Part shown: positions 23,915-35,804 of the stretch, in pieces
How positions within the stretch are numbered: position 1 is the first letter of the stretch
Layout: every line of letters starts with the position of its first letter
DNA from: Rhizophlyctis rosea
Taxonomy: Eukaryota > Chytridiomycota > Chytridiomycetes > Rhizophlyctidales > Rhizophlyctidaceae
DNA length: 64,000 nt
Reading direction: 5' to 3'
NCBI GenBank assembly: GCA_027596075.1
Contig: JADGJC010000128.1
Coordinates: 44,502 to 108,501 of the forward strand
Made by a program: the position numbers and the translations under genes
The notes under the pieces: model-generated
Seen by the model: only the letters and a program-made list of their open reading frames with translations
What the model was told of the DNA's origin: nothing
Databases searched by the model: none

Positions 23915-24391
23915 CTAGGCAGCTGATGTCTGGAGGCGGATGCCATGCATGAGTTTGATCTCCTCCTTCAGCACCTCATTGACCATTCTGTGCTGCTTCA
24001 CAGTATTCAAACCTGCGAACTTTGGAGAAACAATCTGTACCTCGTACATTGATCCGCACCCTCCTATGATGGGATGAGATCATTGATAACAGTAATCAAC
24101 ACAGGTGTTTTGTACCCACCAGAAATATCGTTCACAACAAGCTGGCTAGGGCTGAGTGCATCTGCAAGCTTGATGTGAATGGCTTTCTCACCCTCGCTGT
24201 ATTTGGGGTTTGGTGGAACTGGCGTTGTCGGCTGTGTGGCTGAGGTCCGCGATGGCATGGATGAAGTGAAAGTTCGGATTGGAATCTTTGAGCCGGTTGC
24301 ATTCAATGATGATGCGGGTTGGGATTGGGCAGGGGATTGAGGGTGCGGTTGCGGTTGCGGTTGAGTTTTGGGTGTGTCGTCTCGGCGCACA
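23915..24391 (-). CDS. BolA3-type domain (separate gene or 3' half of AIM24 fusion)
   Basis: Two exons (24391-24120 and 24063-23915) joined by a 56-nt intron in phase 1. They encode a Pro/Gln-rich linker followed by a BolA domain: KAIHIKLADALSPSQLVVND, GGCGSMYEVQIVSPKF and VKQHRMVNEVLKEEIKLMHG. The Cys after GG, the C-terminal His and the MHG end match mitochondrial BolA3 proteins, which act with glutaredoxin/Nfu1 in late Fe-S cluster delivery. No ATG exists in this frame before an internal Met at 24258. Either the gene starts at 24258 (MPSRTSATQ, about 90-95 residues) or this is the C-terminal part of a fusion spliced from AIM24 upstream. The frame is open continuously from 24391 to 24258, which favours coding sequence upstream of that Met. 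Confidence 0.85.
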
Positions 24392-24442
24392 CTAAAAGAT
24401 TCGTCTGAGCAAGGAAGATGTGCAACAATCAGACAGACGCAC

Positions 24443-25856
24443 TCACTCAGTCAACCACCCGAATCCTGGTCTTAGACGGGACGCGATATAGAAATCACCG
24501 GGTCCTTGAAGTCGGTAAAGGGACTGGGTAATATGCACGTTCAGCTGAAATTACATCAAAAATGTGAACAAGTATGTCCCGCGACATACCCGATCGCCAA
24601 GGAACCAGTGCTTGGTTCTTATATAGATTTCGCAGGCTAACCGGGTGGTGGAATCGCGAATGATTTGCCATGCACGTTCTGGATATGATTTTGTTGTGGT
24701 TTGGTCAAGGGGTGCTTTTGCGGGTAAGGACGTCGTCGTTGTGGTTGTTGAACGGGGATCAATTGCGGCGTCCCATGCTATAATATGCCTACAGGGATTC
24801 ATGTGAGCGAGTTGCCGCGACCAGCATCCGTCACAACAAATGATGTGATTGAGTTGCGTACTTTGGATTCACAAAGTATTCTTCTCCGGGAGCTAAGACT
24901 AATCTGTACAATCCCTGAACATCGCTGAATATCAAATTCGGTTGGTGGATGAGAGATGAGCAGATCTTACCCCATAAGTTGTGATAGCTAATGCTCCCTT
25001 CCCCTTTACCCTGTAATTGAACAAGCCATCCAAACCCAACCCAAATGTCTTGGCGGAGCGACTGATAGTCAATCGTGAACTGCCGGCTAAGAAGGCTTCT
25101 TGCCTGACGTAATACTCTGTGCCGCCATCCATTTTGATTGAGGCAATATCACCAATGTACTTTGGCGCTATGACCACGTCGCCAGCTGATTTTGTTGTCC
25201 GGAGCTGAAAGAGGCGTAATCAGATTGGACCATGAGTTGATCGCACCAGACATATTTACTCGATTGAAGTATAGTGCTCCTCCGGTTGCTTTCCTTGCTA
25301 TACCCTCTAGAAATCCACCTTCGGTTGACAGGCCAACTTCGACTCCACCGGAAAGGGCTAGTGCCGAACCGATGCGTGCGAAAAAGGAGGAAGAGGGCGG
25401 AACTTTCACCACCAGCACGGAGCCTTAATGGCAGAAGAGGTGAGCACCGGCTCGGATTGTATAGAGCGATCGTGCGTACCTGGACCAGCACTAACAACTC
25501 TGAACTCCGGCTCTTCCGCGATGGGTTGCTTCAGCCAGTTGGAGGCGCTATTGATACCTAAGTGATGATCATGTTGGTTGAATTGTTGTAAAAAATGGAG
25601 GATAGGGGTATGCCAGACCTGCTGCCACCTCTATTTGGGTATTTGACACGTTCTGACTTGTTGATCTCGCCAACCCTCCGGAGAGATCATTTTGGATGGG
25701 CGACTTGATGGTGGGAATTCCCTCCACAGAAACGTCCGGGTTGAAGGTCACCTTCTGCGAAGTTTCATTGAACGCGATGCCAGCATATGAACGAGTAGGT
25801 GTCAGTCGGCAGATTGAAGACAATGGCCGAAGGGGCCGAAGCGTATGATAGCTCAT
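24443..25856 (-). CDS. AIM24: AIM24 family mitochondrial protein
   Basis: Minus-strand gene of about seven exons. It starts at ATG 25856 with an Arg/Ser/Leu-rich presequence (MSYHTLRPLRPLSSICRLTP), then VINSASNWLKQPIAEEPEF, SVLVVKVPPSSSFFARIGSA, VVIAPKYIGDIASIKMDG, RLTISRSAKTFGLGLDGLF, GLYRLVLAPGEEYFVNPKHI and LYRLQGPGDFYIASRL. These match AIM24 (PF01987), a beta-rich inner mitochondrial membrane protein that supports MICOS and respiratory complexes in yeast. One intron ends in AAG (exon from 25423). The unspliced stop is TGA at 24443-24445, but it overlaps a perfect GTGAGT donor at 24446, so the true end may lie in the downstream BolA exon. Confidence 0.85.
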
Positions 25857-26310
25857 CCTATTGTTGGATGTTCCGGTGTGAGGAGATGGAAGGAACGCAT
25901 TCCTGCGCAATGTTTACCTGTTTACACCTCATGGATCCAGCTGGATTGAATGTTTGGCTGCATTCGAAATCTGCTGGACTTGCTCCACTCCAGTCTCCGA
26001 GGTCCCGTTCCGCATAAAAAGGCCACGAACTCTTCCCAATCGAAAACCTCATCGTGCAGGGCAAAAGTGCATCCACCAATCGAAAGTACCATGGTGCAGG
26101 GCAAAAGTGCATCTAAAGTAAGCCCATCAGTCTCGTCGCGACCGAAATAAGCTGAGGGTTTTATGTCGTGTTCAACTCTTGTACACATAGTTTCAGGGAC
26201 CCGATCTCGGATGTATTAAGAGACCTAGGTACGTCATGAAAACTATCCTTCTCACAGATGTTTAACAACCGCTTTTTTCTTACTGCAGCAACTGAAAATT
26301 CAATCAAGAC
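25857..26310. other. Divergent promoter between AIM24 and F-box gene
   Basis: 454 bp between the AIM24 start (minus) and the F-box gene start (plus). Contains a 40-bp tandem duplication (see separate entry). Small minus frames follow the repeat and are not called. Confidence 0.5.
26036..26115. repeat. 40-bp tandem duplication
   Basis: Two adjacent 40-bp units (26036-26075 and 26076-26115) share CCAATCGAAA at the left and GTGCAGGGCAAAAGTGCATC at the right, differing at a few central bases and one near the end. It sits about 200 bp upstream of the F-box gene. Confidence 0.85.
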
Positions 26311-27925
26311 ATGACTGCCATCGTTGAGGATTCCGCCCTGCTCAGTTTCCCAAAAGAAGTCTTCCCAGAAATTGCCAGTCACTTACAGCTTCCGGATTGC
26401 AAAGCTTTTCGCCGAACTTGTCGCACGGTTGCCGACGGAGTGGATGCCTTCTGGCTTTTCCAGCATCATGTGTACAACTTTGAAGCTTGGCGAGATGCTG
26501 GTGGGAAGGAGTTCGCCATGACCATCGTGGAGTTCTCAGCCTGGAGGGACTGGAAGGTCGCCGCCGCGGTGGATCCTGAGTCAACAACAAACTGGCGGTT
26601 CTGGATGCGGCAGTCAACTATCAGACGCAACGCGGAAATGCTGCTGTTCGCATCAGATGTGCCACATCAATGCACTTCCAAAGCTGTTCAGGCGTTGGTA
26701 CCTTTGGCAAGAGTGGTGGGAGAGTGCCTCATTGTTGCCGCACAAGGAGGTTGGGTATCGGGGGCAAAGATACTCATGGACACCATGATTCACATATGGG
26801 TCGAGCTGAGGGAATCGTTTGATTGGTGGAATCTGGATCAACAATGGGATGCGATGGAAAACGTGAAGGAAGCCATCGTGGTGGCCGCTCGTTTCGGACA
26901 ATTCGGTGTCATCGACTTCGTCGTCGGGTCGGTTTATCGGGCGGCGCGTTTCAATCTGGCGCATGAATTCCCAGGGCGGTGGTTTGGAAACTTGTTTGTG
27001 GATCGGATCGTGAATGAATTTGATAAGGAGGTTCAGCTGCGGTTGATCAAAATTGCGCGACCTCGGGAGGCTCTCGGCCTTGGGGTTTTGGAATTAGATC
27101 ATGAGGAGTGGGGAGACGGAGACCAACTTGGACATATTGCTTGGGCTCAGAACGTTCTTGCGGCAGTCATCGTAGAAGACGATTGCAGTTACATCAATCT
27201 GCTCTTGCCAGATGCGGGTGGCGGTGTTCGATCCAAATTTCTGACATTGTTGTGCATCATCCACTTCAGTTTTTTCAAAGGATTCTTCGAAGTCGCACGG
27301 GAAGCCATCTCCCGGTTGACTGACCTGCGGGCGGAACAACTGGATGAACTGGACGACGAATACAGTACGGCCTTGCAAAACATTACTGAAATTGCAATGA
27401 GCGAAGTGGCTTTTCGGATCAACATTGGTGACGTGGACCAGGCAAAGGTAGCGGTAGGATCAGCTGTCACGTCGATGCGATACATCTTGCTCATTGTTAA
27501 TTGTTCAGAATATCCTCTCCCTCTTCCTCAATTGCCGGGTCTTCGCCAACCGCTCCACCCAATCCATACACATCTGCGTCCAGCAAATAGCCTCGAACAC
27601 GTACCTGAAAACCATTATTGACGCGTTGCCGATCCGCTCCATGCGATTGTCCGATGCAATGCTTCCCAACCACAACAACACGAAAATGAAAATCCTCCTG
27701 GAAGCCGGATGCGATGTGAAAACCATCGACTTCAAAAAGTTCCTCGAGGACAATGCGAAGATGATCGCCCGGAATGACCTTGATGGACTTGGTTCTTTTG
27801 ATAGGGGTCTGAAGTTGTTGGAAAAACATGGGTACAATGTCGACGCAAAGAAGTTGGATTGGCATATTGCTCGCTGCACGCGTGACGAGAGGGTGCGGGA
27901 GATCATGGGCGGCTTGCGGAAGTAG
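26311..27925 (+). CDS. F-box-like/ankyrin-like protein
   Basis: Two exons (26311-27447 and 27509-27925) joined in phase 0 give 517 residues. The start, LSFPKEVFPEIASHLQLPDCKAFRRTCRTV as read at residues about 11-40, is an F-box-like helix set (Pro-x-Glu-hydrophobic pattern, then RRTCR). The rest is a series of helical pairs that resemble divergent ankyrin repeats (AIVVAARFGQFGVIDFVV; MKILLEAGCDVKTIDF; GLKLLEKHGYNVD). Likely a substrate-recognition subunit of an SCF ubiquitin ligase or a lineage-specific F-box/ANK orphan. It resembles in layout the gene at 35805-38417. The intron has GGTAGC and GTTCAG borders; unspliced reading runs into a stop at 27621. Confidence 0.65.
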
Positions 27926-28390
27926 CTTTTTAGAAGGGTGTATTGATCAAGGCTGGCGTTACGAAAATTTTACATCTCACTTTGCTTTCCTTTGCTTTCG
28001 ACATATTGGTTACTTACATACGTGGTTGCCGTTCATTTTCAATCGACGTTAACCCAATTATGAATGACGTAAATTGTGAAATCCGACAAATGTTCACCAC
28101 CTTGAATCAATGGCACATACATCGAGCCAAATTTCATGAACGCAGCCTGAATGTGCAGGGAAATGGAAAATCACATGGGTTTTGCTCCATGTCCGTCCTA
28201 AGCCCATTTCGCAAATGAAGCAAATGCCAAATCTACCGCAATTTCTGCCGAACTGTAATTCTAACTCAATTTTGGCTTGGGACCGCTGGGACCTGCATGA
28301 CGTTGTAAAGGCAAATTCCTTTCCACTGTTCCGATCGGAAATGATCAACCTAGTGATAAACCTTCCAATTTACCCATTTGCATTTGTATT

Positions 28391-28437
28391 GAACGCGTTC
28401 CGTCGTTGGCGTCAGGGGAACTCCGCCTGACGCGTCA
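28391..28437 (+). promoter_or_regulatory. Paired ACGCGT palindromes
   Basis: GAACGCGTTC (28391-28400) and TGACGCGTCA (28428-28437) are perfect 10-bp palindromes 37 bp apart, both centred on ACGCGT, the MCB core in yeasts. They lie 36-90 bp upstream of the TATA box. Likely binding sites for a dimeric regulator; identity unknown. Confidence 0.5.
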
Positions 28438-28472
28438 ACCGCCTCCGCGGTTTCTCATGTCTCCGATCGAGC

Positions 28473-28480
28473 TATAAATA
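28473..28480 (+). promoter_or_regulatory. TATA box
   Basis: TATAAATA, 109 bp upstream of the oxidoreductase ATG at 28589, followed by a C/T-rich stretch that may include the initiator. It is the best core promoter match in the window. Confidence 0.6.
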
Positions 28481-28588
28481 TCCATCTTCCCCACCGCACA
28501 CCCCTCTCGTTGTTTGCAAAATTCTCACTTTCCGAAGGTTTGAAGTCTATATCAGCTACTTCATCAACATCCACAAAGCTCTTCAATC

Positions 28589-29980
<1,392 letters not shown>

Positions 29981-30255
29981 GACGATACGATTTCTTCATG
30001 TACATAGCCTTAACAAGGTTTTTTGGTTCGGCTTTTTTTGAGTGCGTCCGTATAAATCAGGTTCTGCATCCATTGATGAATGCCATCACCCGTTGATCAC
30101 AAATATCCAGCAACCTTGTATTGGGAATCTCATTAGAGTTGAACATATTTTTGGATGCTTATGGATGGTTATGACAACAACAGACTGTACATCAAAGAAG
30201 ATAATTTACACCAAGATACTACACCTAAAACCTATATGATCATAGTCTACCTCCT

Positions 30256-31962
30256 CTAACTCATTTCCAATGCGAAAATCTCCATAAACATACTCGTGGC
30301 GACAATCGTCAGTACAGTGACAGCAAGAATGTTACCCCAACTCATGTTGAATGTGAACCCCGCGGACGTTGCACGGGTTCCGGTCTTGCTGTCCCCCCCG
30401 CCCGTGGCGCTTGATGAGTTTGCCCAAATGATGAAATCATAGTTGGGCACGTCCGCCTTGAAGGCTTGTAGGACCGGCAGGTCTTGGTCATATTTTTGGG
30501 TGAAGGGGTCGTAAGTGCCATTGGTGGGGCCGAGGGATGTGAAATCGCGGAGGGTGGTCTCTTCATATTTTTGGAATTCGAATGTGCTGATGGCTTTGAC
30601 TTTGGGGTATGCGTTGAGGAAGGTTTTGTTCAAGAACTATAGTGATGTGAATGAAAACCGAAAGGAGTTGAGTTGTTGGTTCAGAGACGATGTGTAAAGA
30701 CAAGAAGAATAACGGAACGAACCTGTCTCCACCATGCCTGCTTGATAGCGACACGACCAACACCATCTGGGGCGGGACCCGTCTGTCCAGTAATGTACAT
30801 GTGATATGTACCACCGGTCTCGGTAATCATAAAAGGCTTGCCACCCTTGCTGACGGCCGGCTTGACTCCACCACCCGATCCATCCATACAGAACATCTTG
30901 TACATGCTGTACGTTCCCCACTGGTTGAGACCCATGATCATGCCTTCAATTTGTCCAGGGACGGGTAAGACGTTTTGTTCCCAGGGCCATGCTGACCCAT
31001 AATGGTATGCAGAGAATCCAACCCAGTCGACGTAGTCATCGCCTATGGGACAATGGTTCAGCGGGGATTGACCTAAATGGATGTCCTTTCAAAGCCATCT
31101 AATTACCTGGGTAGAAGGGAGAGTATGGATCGTCCTCAGCTGTAAGTTTACCATCCTTGTTGGTATCTAAGATTTTGAACTCGGCACTTTTGTTTGATAC
31201 GGAGTATAGTCCGCCGGCGAATGGATATCCGTTGGACTACATCGCGCAATGTTAGTGATCAAGGGACATAGAAATCCGCAAAAATTTCACACGAACTCAC
31301 AGCATTCGGCGCCCAAACTACGGCAAAGTTCTGCTTCACGGAGTCTGGAATCGCCGCTCGTACAACATCGGTGACCTTCTTCCAGCTAGCGAGGAACTTG
31401 GTGGGTTGTTGACCGTATGCGAACCAACCACCTGCAGCATGGACTGTTATCCCATACGTCCCGCAAGGTGGTGCCATTCCCGTCAATTCTCATGGATAGC
31501 ATCCATACCGTTCATCTCTGAAGCATATCGTAAGAACACCCTCCGCCCCTTTGTGACCTGCTGAGAAATAACTCCCGCCAAGTCCGTAATCGCACTATCC
31601 GTCACATTGTCAAATCCTTCGATGGGGTACACAGTCAAGTACATGATCGCGTCCGTTTGCGTCTCGTCCATCTGGCGGATGAATTCCGTCGGTACTTGTA
31701 ACGTATGTGTGATGTTGATGTCGGATTGGTACATGGACGGGTTGTACCCTAGCCGATTGATGACCAAGGCGGGGCTGTCGCCGTGTAGGCGATCATACCA
31801 AGGGCCGCTGTTGGAGGGGTAAAGTATCAGGCACGACGTCAAAATGCGAGCATTCGCAGCAACTTACAATAGGAGGCGACCATTAGGCGGCTCGAGTGGG
31901 ACTTGGGCCTTGATGGTCGATAGGACCGTGAGAAGGGTACAGAGTTGCGCCGCAAACTTCAT
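30256..31962 (-). CDS. Secreted, membrane-anchored GH26-like glycoside hydrolase
   Basis: The start at ATG 31962 gives a signal peptide (FAAQLCTLLTVLSTIKA). The mature part begins QVPLEPPNGRL and continues with GPWYDRLHGDSPALVINRLGY, FLRYASEMNG (candidate acid/base Glu, splice inside this motif) joined to GWFAYGQQP, WVGFSAYHYGSAWPWE, and GKPFMITETGGTYH (candidate nucleophile Glu). This spacing and the ASEMNG/ITETG pair resemble GH26 endo-mannanases and related clan-A barrels. A 12-residue EF-hand-like loop, DTNKDGKLTAEDD, sits between them. After a Ser/Gly-rich linker the C-terminus ends in a hydrophobic stretch (ILAVTVLTIVATSMFMEIF), a membrane anchor or GPI signal. Substrate is unproven; beta-mannan or a cell-wall glucan are the obvious options. 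Confidence 0.65.
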
Positions 31963-33097
31963 CTTTGACGGCAGTGTTTAGAGCAAGGACGGAATTGGTG
32001 GTGGTAAACGTTTGCTCGTAGAGCTTAGGGAGTCCCAACCTGGCCAGCAATCGCAGTCAAGATATATGCAAAATGAATATCGTGCTCCAACTTTGTGATT
32101 GTTTGGCGTGTGCAAGTCGGGCCTACCAACACCAATTTGAGTGTTCAAAATTGTTCTGTGTCTCCAATTGCCCGTACGGACTTCCGGAGCGAGGCTGCTC
32201 CAGTGTCTTGGATTGGTTGCCTGCATTATGGTGAGTGACCCTTGCATGGCGCAGTCACTTTATGATGTACCATCTTTCCGGGCTAGGGCTTGACCATGCT
32301 GAGTCCGAGATTCGGTAGCTACAACCAGATCAATCGCCAGGCCAGGAAAGGAGGCTTCTGAGTGCGGAAGCTCTCAGCTTCACCGCCAACAACGAATTCC
32401 ATGCTGCCTTTGCCGCTTCGCGTGCGCATCGATTTAAGTCCATGAGTATCGGGAAGCAAGATTGACGATGTTACAATGCGGCACATGCAGGTTTGGTATA
32501 TTGAGTGGGTGTGAAATGCAGAGGGCAACTCGGTGAGGAGGCGGTGCAAATAAAGTGTGGGCTCATTCAGGGTGACAACAACGCCCGTTCCCATGCATCG
32601 ACGCCAACACATCCGAGCTGAACTCAAGATTGGAGATGCTGAGTGGAGCAACAACGGGCAAACCACTTTGTGGAATCTTCCGTGAAGAAGGTTGTATTTA
32701 TTCTATGTGCCCTTGCACGACAATACAACTGCACCGCTGGACCCCTGTGTTCCATTTTATCAACCCCTACATCAGTGGCGCAAGCTGTGGCGGTGCAACC
32801 ATTGTGCACGCAGCAGGGTGCTGTGGTATTGGGGTGGGGCTCAGTGGTGTTTTGGCAAGAGTTTGATTGTGACCGTTCTGCAAAATGTATCGCATGCTCA
32901 ACACAATCAATCTTGTTCATTGCTAATAACCAGACGATGTACTATTAATAAATATCTGTTTACTATATTTTACCCAACCCAAGTGATGCCAGCTCCCTGA
33001 TCATCTGCCAGTCGGTCGCCAAACCCAGCGATACTGTGATGCCGTCCCGACTTTTCTGCAGTAACAGGAAATGATTTTTCTGCAGATGCCTTTTCCG
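31963..33097. other. 1.1 kb intergenic, no gene seen
   Basis: Open frames of 80-115 codons occur on both strands but have random composition and no splice partners. The left end is the GH26-like promoter (minus). No repeats, tRNA or regulatory signal recognised. Confidence 0.5.
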
Positions 33098-34188
33098 TCA
33101 TTCTGCAGCCGATGCCGATTGCGTCAAGCCATCGCACCCAATGCAATCCCACCCTCCCTTTGACCTGGTGTATCTAGCCAAAAGCTGCATGAGTTTGAGA
33201 TGATTCCCTTCCACCGCCAAGACCATCGGCGTTTTCATTCCCCCATCCGTAGCATGCACATTCGCCCCAGCGTTGAGCAATGCTTGCACCACCTCGACGT
33301 GACCACCTCTTGCCGCTGAAAGCAGGGGTTCATTGTGGTTTGTATCGACTGCTGCGCCCGCTTTCAACAGCTCAACGACCACCGCGACATGCCCAGCTTT
33401 TGCCGCCAAGCAAAGTGCCGCGTCATTCCTGGCATGGACTTTTGCACCGACAGCCAACAGGAGGTTGACAAGGCGGACGTTCCCAGCTTCTGCCGATGAT
33501 ACGAGCGCCTGCGAATACCGTAAGAAACAATCTCATAAAGGTCATTGCCGGCATCGCATGCAAAGCCCACCTGTTCATGGCGAGCATGAACATTGCAGCC
33601 CGTTCGCAACAACATCCCCACAACGTCGATATGACCAGACTTCGCCGCCACAATCAATGCCTCGTTGTCAGACGCTTGCCCCTTCGCACCGGCCTTTAGT
33701 AATACCCTTGCCACGTCAACGTGTCCATTTTGAGCAGCGGCGATCAAAGCTGATCCACCCTGAAAGTGAACGTCGGCATGCTTTCCCAACAAGAGCTTGA
33801 CAATCCCTGTGTGACCTTCAAAAGATGCATGCACAAGGGAGCTGTTGATATCGCTGGCACCGGCCCTCAGCATGAGTTCCAGCATCGCTCTGTTGCCATT
33901 GAGAGCTGCTTCGCACAATGTGCAGTTCAGAACGTCCAGATTGGCTTCATTCAGGTAAAGGCTGAGGATGTGAGTGTGACCGTTGCTGGCAGCCCAATTC
34001 CACAAGTTGAGAAATCCCCGCACTGAGCGTCTCCATCCAGCTTCTGTCCAAATCTGATCTTCTTTGGAGATGAGAACGAGGTTGCGTTTGTCTGTCATAC
34101 GCAGGGAGCGGCAGCCCACCGGTCCAGCGACCCTTGCAACTGCTCGAAGGAATTCTCGTCCAAAGTTTGGTCCTTGTACAATGATCAT
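33098..34188 (-). CDS. Ankyrin-repeat protein
   Basis: Two exons (34188-33571 and 33508-33098), phase 0. A 62-nt intron falls inside a repeat and its removal restores the ankyrin register (NVHARHEQ joined to ALVSSAEAGNVRLVNLLL). The protein has about eight ankyrin repeats from residue ~70 onward with clear signatures such as ALIAAAQNGHVDVARVLLKAGA, ALIVAAKSGHIDVVGMLLRTG and PLLSAARGGHVEVVQALLNAGA, then a short unique tail. The N-terminal ~60 residues have no recognised domain and lack the F-box seen in neighbours. Ankyrin repeats bind proteins; no partner can be inferred. The open frame runs back to 34197 but the first ATG is 34188. Confidence 0.8.
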
Positions 34189-34677
34189 TGCGGTCACAAT
34201 ATGAAGAGTTCTGTGAAAGGTAGAAGCGTTCCGGATTCAGATGGAGGTTTCGCCTTTCGTGGAGCCCAAGAACGGAGAAAGCTACACAGCACTGGGCTCT
34301 TCAAGGTGGGACGTTGTTGTCGAGATGGAGCAGGAGGTAATCCGTATTTGTCTTCGGAAGAAAGTAGTTGACAAAGATGGCGGAGGACGCGATCTTTCAA
34401 AGGTTCGAAGTGGTGAGAAAGATGGCGAAGAAAGTGGGTGCAAAAACTACAAGCAGGCTGCAGGTGCCCAGCCCAGATCAAACTGAATCTGTTGTGGCAC
34501 AGCCACCCAAGTCTTTATTTACAAAGGTGCAGGAGAAGTTTCCTCCCGTTATGTCTGGACATCTAGCCTATCCCAAAAACCGTCTCCTTTTAAACCTCTC
34601 CCCGCACTGTTGTTGCAAAGGTCCAGGTCGTCGATACGCAAACTGCACCACTGCTTCTGTTGAGTCAAAGCCTACCC
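34189..34677. other. Divergent promoter, ankyrin and DUF4291 genes
   Basis: 489 bp between head-to-head starts. A 239-codon plus frame overlaps it (34368-35087) but runs in a different frame to the DUF4291 coding sequence and shows no domain. No TATA box is evident. Confidence 0.45.
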
Positions 34678-35539
34678 ATGTCTCTGACCTTCCCAACCGA
34701 GTCCTACCCTTCTCACTTGGCCCACACTGTGAGCGTGCTGTCAGGAAAACATATCACCGGCCACGTCTACGAAGACGTCAAAGATCCAGACCACTCATTT
34801 ATTGTCGTTTATCAAGCGTACAATGTTGCCATTGCAGATGCCGTGGTGAAGGATCAGCGTTTCGGACCGTTGGCCCAAATGGCAGGATGGAAAGACGGGC
34901 GAATGACATGGATAAAGCCCGGTTTTCTGTGGATGATGTATCGGTAAGTTGGTATGATGTACGTCACTCCCTCCCTCCTGGTTGCCCTTCGTCCTTCAAC
35001 AAAGAGTTCTTGTTGGTCGCATACTCACGACCATCCGTACACACAGAGCGGGCTGGGCAACAAAACCAAACCAAGAACGCATCATAGCAATCAAACTCCG
35101 TCTCTCCTTCTTCATCCACATGCTATCAATATCCTGCCCCGCCCGCCTATCCAACGCCCCACTCACGGACATTCCAACATACGCCGCACCAACGCCGCAG
35201 GCAAAACCTGACATCATCATCCAATGGGATCCTACCCACTCCCCAGCCGGAACATCCATCCCATCCTTACGAGCCATCCAAATTGGCATCCGCGGAGGAA
35301 CGGAAACTAGTAGACGCTTTGCCAGCGGGGAAGAGTGGATTGGCGTCGAAGATGTGACAGACTTTGTGGCGAGAATGAGAAATTGTCCTGAAGTTGCCGG
35401 ACAGGAGGCGGTTGACGAGCAAGGGGAGGGACTCTTGGTTCCGGTGGAAAGATTGTTCGCAGCCCCAGAAACTGTACGACAGCAAGTAGGAGCAGATGTT
35501 CACTCAGATAGTTTGGATGGGACTGCAACTGGATCTTGA
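34678..35539 (+). CDS. DUF4291 family protein
   Basis: Two exons (34678-34943, 35047-35539; phase 2) encode 252 residues. The conserved block FIVVYQAYNVAIADAVVKDQRFG, then RMTWIKPGFLWMMYRAGWATKPNQERIIAIKL as read at residues about 40-108, is the hallmark of DUF4291. The intron falls exactly within the conserved MYR-AGW motif, and splicing restores it. DUF4291 proteins are widespread in bacteria and scattered in eukaryotes; biochemical function is unknown. The C-terminus (about 60 residues) is variable. The patchy distribution makes ancient lateral transfer plausible, but the intron shows it is well settled in this genome. Confidence 0.85.
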
Positions 35540-35804
35540 AGAATAATAGGACACAAGACTGCACCATAGATGCTCATCGCATATTTCATCGGTGAATTAG
35601 GGATTCTAGCACCTCCACAGCTGTTGCATATTAAAGCACAGACCAACATCGTGTGACATAAACTTCGAAGTAATGAACTGCAAGATAATATTTGCTTGGT
35701 CTGCTGACAATGCTAAAGTGCACACATCTTTACATGCTACCAACATATAATTACTTTCCCAAACCGAATCCTGCCAACCTGTGCACCCTTTTGACCGCCA
35801 TACC

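Larger units (their letters stand above)
27926..28588. other. Intergenic with oxidoreductase promoter
   Basis: 663 bp between plus-strand genes. The right end holds two ACGCGT-centred palindromes and a canonical TATA box (separate entries). The left end is AT-rich 3' flanking sequence without genes. Confidence 0.6.

Noticed and set aside
24392..24446. Using the CAG acceptor at 24405 for the AIM24 last intron
   Set aside because: The intron would be only 42 nt and the reading ends after ERIF; the TTTTAG acceptor at 24392 gives a normal-length intron and continues in frame, so it is preferred but not proven.
34368..35087. 239-codon plus-strand frame
   Set aside because: Overlaps DUF4291 in another frame; the DUF4291 reading has conserved motifs, this one has none.
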